Source: CAZFDT01 sp964518335 (GTDB lineage Bacteria; Planctomycetota; Phycisphaerae; Phycisphaerales; Phycisphaeraceae). Taken from it: a stretch of DNA of 32,830 nucleotides. Under the pieces are notes generated by a model, which had not been told where the DNA came from, did not search any database, and saw only the letters and a list, made by a program, of their open reading frames with translations. The stretch spans positions 1-32,830 of the forward strand of contig CAZFDT010000055.1 in the NCBI GenBank assembly GCA_964518335.1, read 5' to 3'. Positions 17,740-23,997 of this stretch are shown here, piece by piece (the stretch's first letter is position 1; each line of letters opens with the position of its first letter). Made by a program: the position numbers and the translations under genes.

Positions 17740-19533
17740 TCAATCCCACTTGCCCAGCACCATGTCGTCCACGGTTTTCCCGGCGGGCATCATGGGCAGC
17801 ACGTGCTCGTGCTTTTCGACCATGGCGTCGAGCACGGCCGGGCCGGGATGAGCGAGGAAATCGGCCATGACCTTGGAGAGGTCGGCCTTCTTCGTGCAGC
17901 GGAAGCCCTTGCAGTTCATCGCGTCGGCGAGCTTCACGAAGTCAGGGTTGTGCATCTCGGTGTGGCTGTAGCGCTCCTCGTAGAAGAGGTCCTGCCACTG
18001 CTTCACCATGCCCTGGAAGTCGTTGTTGAGGATGATGGTCTTGGCGGCGATGCCGTACTGAGCAGCGGTGATCATCTCCATGGCGGTCATGCAGAAGCTG
18101 CCGTCGCCGTCGATGTTGATCACGGGCTTGCCGCCGAGGAAGGCGTCGCTGGCGAGCTTGGCGCCGACGGAGGCGGGCACGCCGTAGCCCATCGTTCCCA
18201 GGCCCCCGGAGGTGATCCACTGCCGCGGGCGCCTGAACGTGTAGAACTGGGCCGCCCACATCTGGTGCTGGCCCACACCGGTCGTCATGATCGCATCGCT
18301 GCCGGTCTGCCGATCGAGTTCCTCGATCACGGCCTGGGGCTTCATGTGGTACTGGCGCTCGTCTTCGCGGTAGCGAAAGGGATGGTCGGCCATCCACTGC
18401 TGCAGTTGTCCGATCCACTCGCCACGGTCGCGCGATTCGAGCAGCGGCAGCAGCAATTCGAGGTTTTTGCGCGCGTCGCCCTCGACGCCGATCGTCACCG
18501 GCACGGCCTTGTTGATCTGCTCGGGGGCGATGTCGAAGTGGATGAACCCGCCGCGACCCTCCCGCTCGGCCTGGCGTGCCGCCGGCGCGAACCGGGCGAT
18601 GTTGCCCGTCACGCGGTCGTCGAACCGCGCGCCCACGGCGATCACGACGTCGGCGTCGCGCATCGCCCAGTTGGCGTAGGCCGCGCCGTGCATCCCCAGC
18701 ATGTGAACGCTCAGCGGGTCATTCTCGTCGAACGCGCCAAGACCCATGAGCGTGGTCGTCACGGGAATATTGCCCTGGCGGGCGCACAACTGCAGCACCT
18801 GGGTCGCCCCCGAGAGGATCGCGCCCTGGCCCACGTAAAGCAGGGGCCTTTTGGCCGCGTTGATCATCTTCGCCGCACGCTCGATCTCGCTCGAGGTGCC
18901 CAGCTCGCGGATGTGGTAGCCCGGGAGGTTGGGCTCGCAGAACACCGGGCGGGTGATCTTGGCAGCGGTCACGTCCTTGGGCAGGTCCACGAGCACAGGG
19001 CCCGGCCGGCCGGTGGTGGCGATGTGGAACGCCTCGTTGATGCGGCGGGGAATGTCGTGCGGGTCCTTCACCAGCACGTTCCACTTGGTGCAGGGTCGGG
19101 TGATGCCGGTCACGTCGGCCTCCTGGAAGGCGTCGGTGCCGATGGCGCTGGTGGCGACCTGGCCGCTGAACACGATCAGCGGCGTGCCGTCCATCAGGGC
19201 GTCCTGCAGCGGGGTCACGGTGTTGGTGGCGCCGGGACCGCTGGTCACGAGCACAACGCCGGGCCTGCCCGAGGCGCGGGCGTACCCCTCGGCCATGTGG
19301 CCGGCGCCCTGCTCGTGGCGGGTGAGGATGAATTGGAAATGTGGCGACTCGTGGATGGCGTCGAACACCGGCAGAATGGCGCCGCCGGGATACCCGAACA
19401 TATGCTTGACGGTGTGCTCGCGCATCAGCTCGTGAAACACCTGGGCGCCGGTCATGCCCAGGTAACGGTCGGTGGGCTGGCCTCCGCCATGGGTGGCGAT
19501 GATCTGCGTGTTGAGGATTTTCTTGCGTTGCAT
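17740..19533 (-). CDS. ilvB: Acetolactate synthase, large (catalytic) subunit
   Basis: Makes acetolactate or acetohydroxybutyrate from pyruvate and 2-oxobutyrate; first common step of branched-chain amino acid synthesis, using ThDP. Marks: TRHEQGAGHMAEGYARASGRPG (catalytic Glu74), VLVTSGPGATNTVTPLQDAL, and the ThDP motif GDGSFCMTAMEM ... ILNND (about 470-500). Length 597 is normal. The ATG at 19533 (MQRKKILN) is preferred over an upstream open frame start at 19572. No small regulatory subunit (ilvN) is adjacent. Upstream on the same strand lies a leader ORF rich in Leu, Val and Ile with its own promoter, and a strong hairpin at 19556-19581, so attenuation by branched-chain amino acids is likely. 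Confidence 0.96.
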   Translation of the reverse strand: MQRKKILNTQIIATHGGGQPTDRYLGMTGAQVFHELMREHTVKHMFGYPGGAILPVFDAIHESPHFQFILTRHEQGAGHMAEGYARASGRPGVVLVTSGPGATNTVTPLQDALMDGTPLIVFSGQVATSAIGTDAFQEADVTGITRPCTKWNVLVKDPHDIPRRINEAFHIATTGRPGPVLVDLPKDVTAAKITRPVFCEPNLPGYHIRELGTSSEIERAAKMINAAKRPLLYVGQGAILSGATQVLQLCARQGNIPVTTTLMGLGAFDENDPLSVHMLGMHGAAYANWAMRDADVVIAVGARFDDRVTGNIARFAPAARQAEREGRGGFIHFDIAPEQINKAVPVTIGVEGDARKNLELLLPLLESRDRGEWIGQLQQWMADHPFRYREDERQYHMKPQAVIEELDRQTGSDAIMTTGVGQHQMWAAQFYTFRRPRQWITSGGLGTMGYGVPASVGAKLASDAFLGGKPVINIDGDGSFCMTAMEMITAAQYGIAAKTIILNNDFQGMVKQWQDLFYEERYSHTEMHNPDFVKLADAMNCKGFRCTKKADLSKVMADFLAHPGPAVLDAMVEKHEHVLPMMPAGKTVDDMVLGKWD

Positions 19534-19555
19534 GGAATGTATTCCGCGGTGAGTC

Positions 19556-19581
19556 GGCCGACCCGTTGTCACGGGACGGCC
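19556..19581 (-). promoter_or_regulatory. Hairpin just upstream of ilvB start (attenuator candidate)
   Basis: Arms 19556-19566 (ggccgacccgt) and 19571-19581 (acgggacggcc) pair with one mismatch and a loop of four bases (tgtc). It ends 23 bases before the ilvB ATG. No T-run follows, so it might act by blocking ribosome access or as part of a leader with alternative structures. Regulation is inferred from the leader peptide nearby. Confidence 0.5.
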
Positions 19582-19668
19582 AGGTGGGGATTCAGGATAG
19601 CGTGGGACGAAAAGAACCGGAAGGAGAAACGGATACGAATGTCGGCTTGGGAAGTGCGGGTCAACCGC

Positions 19669-19749
19669 TCAGATAACGGCGACCGGCGCCAGGCGAACGA
19701 CCGGCCGGGCCAGCAGGAGGCTGAGAATGTGGGCCACACACGTCATCAT
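19669..19749 (-). CDS. Branched-chain-amino-acid-rich leader peptide of ilvB
   Basis: Short ORF of 26 codons with tandem ATG at its start and TGA at 19669-19671. The peptide carries a run ILSLLL and ends VVRLAPVAVI; 12 of 26 residues are Leu, Val or Ile. It lies 135 bases upstream of ilvB on the same strand. Leader peptides rich in regulated amino acids upstream of ilv operons are well known (ilvL in Escherichia coli is similar in kind), where ribosome stalling controls attenuation. The start codon lies 7 bases after a TACAAT box, so its transcript would be leaderless. Translation in vivo is not shown. Confidence 0.6.
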   Translation of the reverse strand: MMTCVAHILSLLLARPVVRLAPVAVI

Positions 19750-19756
19750 GATCGGC

Positions 19757-19785
19757 ATTGTATCGGCTGGACGCCCTCGGGGCAA
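19757..19785 (-). promoter_or_regulatory. Promoter of ilv leader
   Basis: On the minus strand: TTGCCC (19780-19785), 17-base spacer, TACAAT (19757-19762), then 7 bases to the ATGATG of the leader ORF. This is a good sigma-70-like arrangement and places transcription start at or next to the start codon. It begins at the end of the anti-sigma-like gene. Confidence 0.55.
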
Positions 19786-20691
19786 TCACCCGGCATGCGC
19801 GAGGGTGGCCACAGCCTCCTCGACGGCGGCATCGGAGTCGCCCACGAGGTAGTAAACCATATCGCCGTGCTTCCAGACCAGGATGGGGTGGGCGGCGCGT
19901 TTGCCGGTGACGTGATAGGGGCGATCGGGTTCGAGCAGGAGTTTGCCGTCGTCAGGCTCGATCCAGAGGCTGAGGCGATCGTCGCGTCCGGTCTCGGACC
20001 GAGCCTTATAGATGAGGTGGATGGAGCGGCCGCCGGGCAGGCCGCAGGGCCCGGCACGATCGAAGACGTAGCCCAGGCTCGACAGGTCCAGCACGGGGTA
20101 GGGCTGGCGGCCGAGGGTGTCGCTGATCGCCCCGGGGAGGGCCTGGATGTCCTGTGGGTACTGGCCGGCGGCCAAGGCGTCGATGGCGCGGGAGCAGCGG
20201 GTGTGTCGCCACTGCATGGCTTCGACCTGGTGGACGGGCAGGATACTGCCGTCGCCGAGGCTGTCGCGTTTGCCCGCGAGATTGAGGGCGACAAGGGCTG
20301 CGACAAAAAACAGGGCCGCCGCCGCCAGCGGCATCCAACGTGAGAGCGTGAACTTCCATCCCCCGTGCTCCGCAGGTCCCAGGCGCGAGCTGAAGCCCGT
20401 CGAACCCCCGCCCCCCCCACCACCATACCGTTGCATCTCCAGCGGCTCGGTCTGCGCCAGCTCCGCTATCCGCCGCTTGACTTCGCCCGAGCATCCACAG
20501 CCACACGACTTCTCGATCACCCGGCAGCAGGCGTCGCGCATTCGCTGGGCGGCGACGACACGCTGCATCGCCTGCGGATGCTCCGACAGATACTCCATGA
20601 CCTTCAGTCGGCAGTCGGCGGGCAGTTCCCCATCGGCAAAAGCCTCCAGTTGCCGGTCCAGGTCGAGTTGCTCGAAATCCTTCCGCTCCAT
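19786..20691 (-). CDS. Membrane anti-sigma-like protein
   Basis: A 301-residue protein downstream of an ECF sigma gene. The first 60 residues (LEAFADGELPADCRLKVMEYLSEHP) resemble anti-sigma domains; a Cys cluster follows (DACCRVIEKSCGCGCSG, 54-68), perhaps a metal site, though not a clear HxxxCxxC. A Gly run (90-96) precedes a membrane helix (RWMPLAAAALFFVAALVALNL, about 118-138). The remaining part is a periplasmic or extracellular domain (about 160 residues) of unknown function. Start ATG at 20691 has AAGGAA upstream; an earlier frame start at 20730 lacks this. It begins 50 bases after the sigma stop, same strand, so they form a sigma/anti-sigma pair. The Gly run is coded by a C8 tract (20411-20418 on the plus strand). 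Confidence 0.75.
   Translation of the reverse strand: MERKDFEQLDLDRQLEAFADGELPADCRLKVMEYLSEHPQAMQRVVAAQRMRDACCRVIEKSCGCGCSGEVKRRIAELAQTEPLEMQRYGGGGGGGSTGFSSRLGPAEHGGWKFTLSRWMPLAAAALFFVAALVALNLAGKRDSLGDGSILPVHQVEAMQWRHTRCSRAIDALAAGQYPQDIQALPGAISDTLGRQPYPVLDLSSLGYVFDRAGPCGLPGGRSIHLIYKARSETGRDDRLSLWIEPDDGKLLLEPDRPYHVTGKRAAHPILVWKHGDMVYYLVGDSDAAVEEAVATLAHAG
20411..20418. repeat. Homopolymer C8 tract within anti-sigma-like gene
   Basis: Eight consecutive cytosines on the plus strand inside the poly-Gly coding segment. Such a tract in a coding region could slip, changing frame and ending the regulatory membrane part. Only one sequence is present, so variation is not shown. Confidence 0.6.
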
Positions 20692-20741
20692 AGTTCCTTG
20701 ATCCAAGGCAAAGGTCTGACACACCCACATTCAACCAACCA

Positions 20742-21320
20742 TCAATGTGGCGCGATTGTTCCAAGGCCGTGCTCGGCCGCCAGTGAGCCCAGCTTCTCAG
20801 CCAGGATCGACCGCGTGCGGAACAGCCGACTCATAATCGTTCCAAGCGGCACATCCAGCACATCGGCGATCTCGCGGTACTTGAGGCCCTCGACCGCCCA
20901 CAGCAGGAGCACAGCCCGGTAATGCTCGGGCAAATCGTCGATGGCGTGCTTGAGCCGGTCGTCCACCTGCTCCCAGTTGAGGCTGGCCAGGTCCCACGCC
21001 GGCCCGTCGCCGTCGCCTCGGTCGCCGCCCGGGGCGTTGCCCAGGTCCTCACTGAGGATCGGCTCGCGCTTGGCCCGATCCTTTTTCGTGAAAAACGCGT
21101 TGTGCAGGATCTTGAACAGCCACGGCCGAATCCCACGCTCCCCCAGCGTGAACGTGCCCTGACCGCGAAACGCGCGCAGGTACGTCTCCTGCACCAGGTC
21201 GTCGGCCTCGTCCGGGCTGCGGGACAAGTGCAACGCCATGCGATGCACCGCGTCGATCTCCGCCATCGCCAGGTTGCGAAACTCATCGGTACCCACGGCG
21301 GAGATTGTACCCAATGTCAC
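20742..21320 (-). CDS. ECF-family RNA polymerase sigma factor
   Basis: Alternative sigma factor of extracytoplasmic function type, 192 residues. Region 2 reads EADDLVQETYLRAFRG with a preceding helix DAVHRMALHLSRSP, and region 4 reads LPEHYRAVLLLWAVEGLKYREIADVLDVPLGTIMSRLFRTRSIL, a helix-turn-helix for the -35 element. The frame opens with GTG at 21320, which overlaps the stop of the upstream RAYT gene as GTGA. However GGAGG lies directly against this GTG, and six bases before a TTG at 21314, so TTG may be the real start; 21266 (MAEIDAVHR) is a third possibility. The anti-sigma-like gene follows 50 bases downstream. Confidence 0.9.
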   Translation of the reverse strand: MTLGTISAVGTDEFRNLAMAEIDAVHRMALHLSRSPDEADDLVQETYLRAFRGQGTFTLGERGIRPWLFKILHNAFFTKKDRAKREPILSEDLGNAPGGDRGDGDGPAWDLASLNWEQVDDRLKHAIDDLPEHYRAVLLLWAVEGLKYREIADVLDVPLGTIMSRLFRTRSILAEKLGSLAAEHGLGTIAPH

Positions 21321-21949
21321 CCTCCGGGGCTTCGCGCGCAGGGATGCCGCTCTTTTCTACGTCGCCTTTTCACCGGGCGATAAGCCGTGGGGTGAGGCGT
21401 CTTCGCCGAAGCCCCGGATTCCTCCCACTCCCACCAGATCGGTCCTGCCTGATAGGACCACACCCACGCACCTTCCTGTTCGTGCCCGAGGATGTAGTCA
21501 TACAACTCGACATGATGTTCGCCGTTTTCGACGGCAATCGGCACGCCGCCTTCCGCCCAGACGCGGCCAGGTAACTGCAGCCGCACTGCATGGGACAACG
21601 CCTGCTTCAAGGAACCCATCGCCGTCAAGGCGAACGCATAGTCGCCGACCAGTTCGATCTGCAGGTGAGCATGCGTCGGGGTCACGCACGCTGCGAGCAA
21701 CCGCCAGGCCTTCTTGCGGGCTTTGAGAAGAAGCGCTTCGCCGACGAGCGGCAGCAGTTCCTGCGACAGGATCACGGCGCCCCTTGAGCGCCGCACGTGG
21801 AAACGATGAAGACCCGCATTCTCGCCTGGAGGCGGCCGGTGCTTGTAGTCACCCGACGAGTGAATGCGATGTCCGCGCGTGCGAAAACCTCTGGGGTCGC
21901 CGTGGAGCCACGTGCCGCGCGTATGGAGGATCAGATGCCACCATGACAT
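21317..21949 (-). CDS. RAYT-type Y1 transposase (IS200-like)
   Basis: Single-strand DNA nuclease/ligase of the HUH superfamily, as in REP-associated tyrosine transposases. Features: N-terminal WWHLILHTRGTWLHGDPRGF (family-typical), HRIHSSGDYKHRPP, the HxH motif in TPTHAHLQIEL (about residue 97), and YDYILGHEQEGAW with the likely catalytic Tyr (about 150). The last 40 residues (ESGASAKTPHPTAYRPVKRRRRKER) are basic and are coded by DNA containing a palindrome core. The open frame starts at a TTG at 21973; the ATG at 21949 (MSWWHLIL) fits the family start. Palindromes with the core CCGGGGCTTCG lie beside it. It overlaps the sigma factor start by four bases. Confidence 0.85.
   Translation of the reverse strand: MSWWHLILHTRGTWLHGDPRGFRTRGHRIHSSGDYKHRPPPGENAGLHRFHVRRSRGAVILSQELLPLVGEALLLKARKKAWRLLAACVTPTHAHLQIELVGDYAFALTAMGSLKQALSHAVRLQLPGRVWAEGGVPIAVENGEHHVELYDYILGHEQEGAWVWSYQAGPIWWEWEESGASAKTPHPTAYRPVKRRRRKERHPCARSPGG
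21323..21418. repeat. Inverted repeat at 3' end of the RAYT gene
   Basis: tccggggcttcg (21323-21334) and its exact reverse complement cgaagccccgga (21407-21418) flank 72 bases. Between them lies ccgggcgataag...tgggg (21373-21392). The same 12-base core makes the arms of the palindrome at 21985-22031. Confidence 0.7.
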
Positions 21950-21984
21950 CCCGGGACGGGGCATGTGCGGCAAGTTAACACCGA

Positions 21985-22031
21985 TCCGGGGCTTCGCAAG
22001 GCCTCAGCCCGCGGCTTTGCGAAGCCCCGGA
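21985..22031. repeat. REP-like palindrome upstream of RAYT and mtnP
   Basis: Perfect 15-base arms: tccggggcttcgcaa (21985-21999) and ttgcgaagccccgga (22017-22031), extending inward by a few more pairs around a loop of about ten bases. It lies 35 bases upstream of the RAYT start and directly upstream of mtnP. Its core is shared with the inverted repeat at 21323-21418. RAYTs are known to act on such palindromes, so this is a probable substrate. Confidence 0.75.
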
Positions 22032-22041
22032 CGCTTGCGGG

Positions 22042-22047
22042 TATCAT
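22042..22047 (+). promoter_or_regulatory. Possible -10 box of mtnP, leaderless
   Basis: TATCAT lies 7 bases before the mtnP ATG, so transcription would start at the start codon. A possible -35, TTGCGA (22017-22022), lies inside the palindrome arm, 19 bases away, which is longer than usual. No ribosome binding site is seen. Confidence 0.35.
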
Positions 22048-22054
22048 CCTTCCC

Positions 22055-22939
22055 ATGAGCACCTCCCTCAAGATCGGCGTGATCGGCGGCACGGGACTGG
22101 GCGAGGCGCTCACGCTCGAGGGGGGCGAGCCGATCGAGGTCGATACGCCGTTCGGCCGGCCCAGTGGACCGATCGTGCAGACGCAGTGGGACGGCGTCGA
22201 GATCGCCATCCTCCACCGGCACGGGGCGGGCCACGTGTTCAACCCCTCGACCGTGCCCTACCGCGCCAACATCTTCGCCCTCAAGTCGCTGGGCGTGACG
22301 CACATCGTCGCCAGCGGGGCCACCGGCTCGCTGCGCGAGAACATTCATCCGGGCCAGCTCGTCATCGTGGACCAGGTGATCGACAAGACGCACAAGCGGG
22401 CCAACACGTTTTACGAGCACGCGGCGGTGCACGTCGAGTTCGCCGAGCCGTTCTGCCCGGTGATGCGGCGATGGCTGCTGGACGCGGCCGCTGCAGTGGA
22501 CCACACGACCGTCCATGACGGCGGCACGTACGTGTGCATGGAGGGACCGGCGTTCTCGACGCGCGCCGAGTCGCACATGCACCGCGCCTGGGGCGGCGAC
22601 CTGATCGGCATGACCGCCATGCCCGAGGCCCGCTTGGCCCGCGAAGCGGAGATCGCCTACGCCATGATCGCCATGCCCACCGACTACGACTGCTGGCGCC
22701 CGCACCCCGCCGACGCCCAGCCGCAGGCACTGCTCAGCGAGATCCTCGACAACCTGCACAAGGCCACGCAGGCCAATCTCACGCTCATCCGGCAGGCCCT
22801 GCGCGACGTTTCGCCCCTGCAACGCACGCCCAGCCCCGCCCACACCGCACTGAAACTGGGCATCTGGTCCAACCGCGACATGATCCCACGCGAGCAGATC
22901 GATCGCCTGGCGGTGCTGTGGGGCAGGTATTTCGCGTGA
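22055..22939 (+). CDS. mtnP: S-methyl-5'-thioadenosine phosphorylase (MTAP family)
   Basis: Cleaves methylthioadenosine with phosphate in the methionine salvage pathway. Marks: KIGVIGGTGLGEA (phosphate loop, 6-18), ILHRHGAGHVFNPSTVPYRANIFALKSLG, VASGATGSLRENIHPGQLVIVDQVIDKT, EGPAFSTRAES, and GMTAMPEARLAREAEIAYAMIAMPTDYDCW, the last being the strong MTAP signature. Length 294 is normal. The ATG at 22055 is chosen; an open frame extends 30 codons upstream through palindrome DNA and is not used. No SD is present, and a TATCAT box lies 7 bases before the start, which fits a leaderless message. It converges with csrA, with 6 bases between the stops. Confidence 0.93.
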   Translation: MSTSLKIGVIGGTGLGEALTLEGGEPIEVDTPFGRPSGPIVQTQWDGVEIAILHRHGAGHVFNPSTVPYRANIFALKSLGVTHIVASGATGSLRENIHPGQLVIVDQVIDKTHKRANTFYEHAAVHVEFAEPFCPVMRRWLLDAAAAVDHTTVHDGGTYVCMEGPAFSTRAESHMHRAWGGDLIGMTAMPEARLAREAEIAYAMIAMPTDYDCWRPHPADAQPQALLSEILDNLHKATQANLTLIRQALRDVSPLQRTPSPAHTALKLGIWSNRDMIPREQIDRLAVLWGRYFA

Positions 22940-22945
22940 GTCGGC

Positions 22946-23137
22946 TTATCCGCCCTCGAGTTGCTGCCTGGCTTTCTGATCCGCCAACTCGCGGCGGTTG
23001 ATCGGCGTCTCGCGGGGGAAGTCGAACGATAGCTTGACCTTGTCGCCGTGGATATCGACCACGCGGATGATGCCCAGAGGCTTGGCGGGGTCGCCGATGA
23101 CGACTTCCTCACCGACGCGACGTGTCAACGCGAGCAT
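22946..23137 (-). CDS. csrA: Carbon storage regulator CsrA
   Basis: Small RNA-binding post-transcriptional regulator that blocks or stabilises mRNAs by binding GGA motifs. Sequence MLALTRRVGEEVVIGDP ... IIRVVDIHGDKVKLSFDFPRETPINRREL matches the family from the first residue; length 63 is typical. ATG at 23137 is used, with an in-frame ATG two codons upstream at 23143 possible. AAAGGCAG lies about 12 bases upstream. A TTGACA box at 23222-23227 lies about 80 bases upstream. Confidence 0.95.
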   Translation of the reverse strand: MLALTRRVGEEVVIGDPAKPLGIIRVVDIHGDKVKLSFDFPRETPINRRELADQKARQQLEGG

Positions 23138-23196
23138 GCCCATGCGTGGCTGCCTTTCCACCCCGGCCGCGATCCATGCGGCCAAACGGACCCGCG

Positions 23197-23227
23197 CCGA
23201 TACCCTCGGCGAACGCGCCCGTGTCAA
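23197..23227 (-). promoter_or_regulatory. Possible csrA promoter
   Basis: On the minus strand TTGACA (23222-23227) is a perfect -35; the best -10 is TATCGG (23197-23202), with a 19-base spacer, so the pair is imperfect. Confidence 0.3.
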
Positions 23228-23280
23228 CTGATTCTGTTCACCCGTGGTTGGGTCGGGTGCGCGTCCTTGCGTCAGAAGCC

Positions 23281-23302
23281 CCGGGGAATAAGTCCATGGG
23301 GA
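23281..23302. repeat. REP-like ccgggg..ataag..tgggg motif
   Basis: The sequence ccggggaataagtccatggg (first 20 bases) resembles ccgggcgataagccgtgggg at 21373-21392 in the RAYT 3' region, with one extra base and a few changes. It is preceded by agaagcc, also like the palindrome arms. It lies in the gap between csrA and the Nfu gene. Confidence 0.45.
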
Positions 23303-23311
23303 GGATCATGC

Positions 23312-23575
23312 TCAGGGAACCTGCTGCACCCCGGTGACTTCGGCCACGCGCTCGCGGATGTTGCGTTCGATGCCCATCTGCAGCGTCATGGTGCTGGAGG
23401 GGCATCCCACGCATGCCCCGTGCAGCCGCACGCGAACGATGCCGTCGTCCGTCACTTCGACCAACTCGACATCGCCGCCGTCGGACTGCACCGCCGGTCG
23501 AATGCGGTTGATGACCTGTTCGACGCGTGCGAACACGCTCTGGGGCTCAGTGGTGGCGGTCGTGGGCTGTGTCAT
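23312..23575 (-). CDS. Nfu/NifU C-terminal-type Fe-S scaffold
   Basis: A small protein (87 residues) made only of a Nfu-type domain. INRIRPAVQSDGGDVELVEVTDDGIVRVRLHGACVGCPSSTMTLQMGIERNIRERVAEVTGV is family-typical, with the CVGC pair that binds a shared Fe-S cluster between two subunits. It delivers clusters to apo-proteins. ATG at 23575 starts MTQPTT; longer upstream frames carry no homology. The small ORF at 23851-23904 lies upstream on the same strand. Downstream is csrA. Confidence 0.9.
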   Translation of the reverse strand: MTQPTTATTEPQSVFARVEQVINRIRPAVQSDGGDVELVEVTDDGIVRVRLHGACVGCPSSTMTLQMGIERNIRERVAEVTGVQQVP

Positions 23576-23747
23576 GCGTGCATTCCGACAAGGTCGGGCC
23601 GGGCCGAACTCGTGCCGAATGATATGCCCGCCCACGGGCGTTTGCCAATCGGCCGGGCGGAAACCGCAGGGCAGGCCCCGCCACGCTCGATGGCCCGTCG
23701 CCCCGCGTTCGCCGCTGGACGCGACCTGCCTGGGCGTCGCGCCTCGC

Positions 23748-23814
23748 ATCCGCACTTCATCCGCACTTGCGGGGCCACTCGGTGTCGTCAAAGCATCCGC
23801 ACATCATCCGCACG
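23748..23814. repeat. Short repeat of CATCCGCAC, two pairs
   Basis: The 9-mer CATCCGCAC occurs four times between about 23747 and 23813, in two tandem pairs spaced 11 bases (second pair around 23794). Read on the minus strand it is GTGCGGATGAWGTGCGGATG twice. The pairs are separated by about 27 bases. No function is seen. Confidence 0.6.
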
Positions 23815-23850
23815 ACCCTAACAGCCGCTGCGGCCTGCCGCCGCTCCCGT

Positions 23851-23904
23851 TCACTTGCCAAAGAGCGTCCCGGCCCCGGCGTCGCCGCCGGACCCGATCA
23901 TCAT
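23851..23904 (-). CDS. Possible leaderless small ORF upstream of nfu
   Basis: 17-codon ORF starting ATGATG and ending TGA, coding MMIGSGGDAGAGTLFGK. A TTGAAC (23933-23938), 16-base spacer, TAGAAT (23911-23916) promoter lies directly upstream, with six bases between TAGAAT and the ATG, so an mRNA would begin near the start codon. This matches the layout of the ilv leader in this window. It may be a leader peptide or the start of an RNA; no similarity is recognised. Coding is not proven. Confidence 0.35.
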   Translation of the reverse strand: MMIGSGGDAGAGTLFGK

Positions 23905-23910
23905 ACGAAC

Positions 23911-23938
23911 ATTCTACCGCGCCGCCCCGCCGGTTCAA
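23911..23938 (-). promoter_or_regulatory. Promoter upstream of small ORF
   Basis: Minus strand TTGAAC (23933-23938), 16-base spacer, TAGAAT (23911-23916): five of six matches to the -10 and four of six to the -35. It is the only strong promoter in the 422-base gap between the TlpA-like and Nfu genes. Confidence 0.55.
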
Positions 23939-23997
23939 GCCGCGCCGAACAGCAATTCGTGGGTTGGAGAGGCCCGGACCGCGACTCACTCGCCAAG

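Noticed and set aside
17716..20343. Plus-strand open frame of 875 codons
   Set aside because: Antisense to ilvB and the anti-sigma-like gene; composition is that of a shadow frame and it has no motif.
23572..23778. Minus-strand frame MAPQVRMKCGCEARR... upstream of nfu
   Set aside because: Overlaps the nfu start, Arg/Pro-rich, no similarity seen; only the CATCCGCAC repeat gives the CGC residues.
23747..23814. CRISPR-like array
   Set aside because: The four CATCCGCAC copies are only nine bases long, with spacers of 2 and about 27 bases, not a CRISPR pattern.
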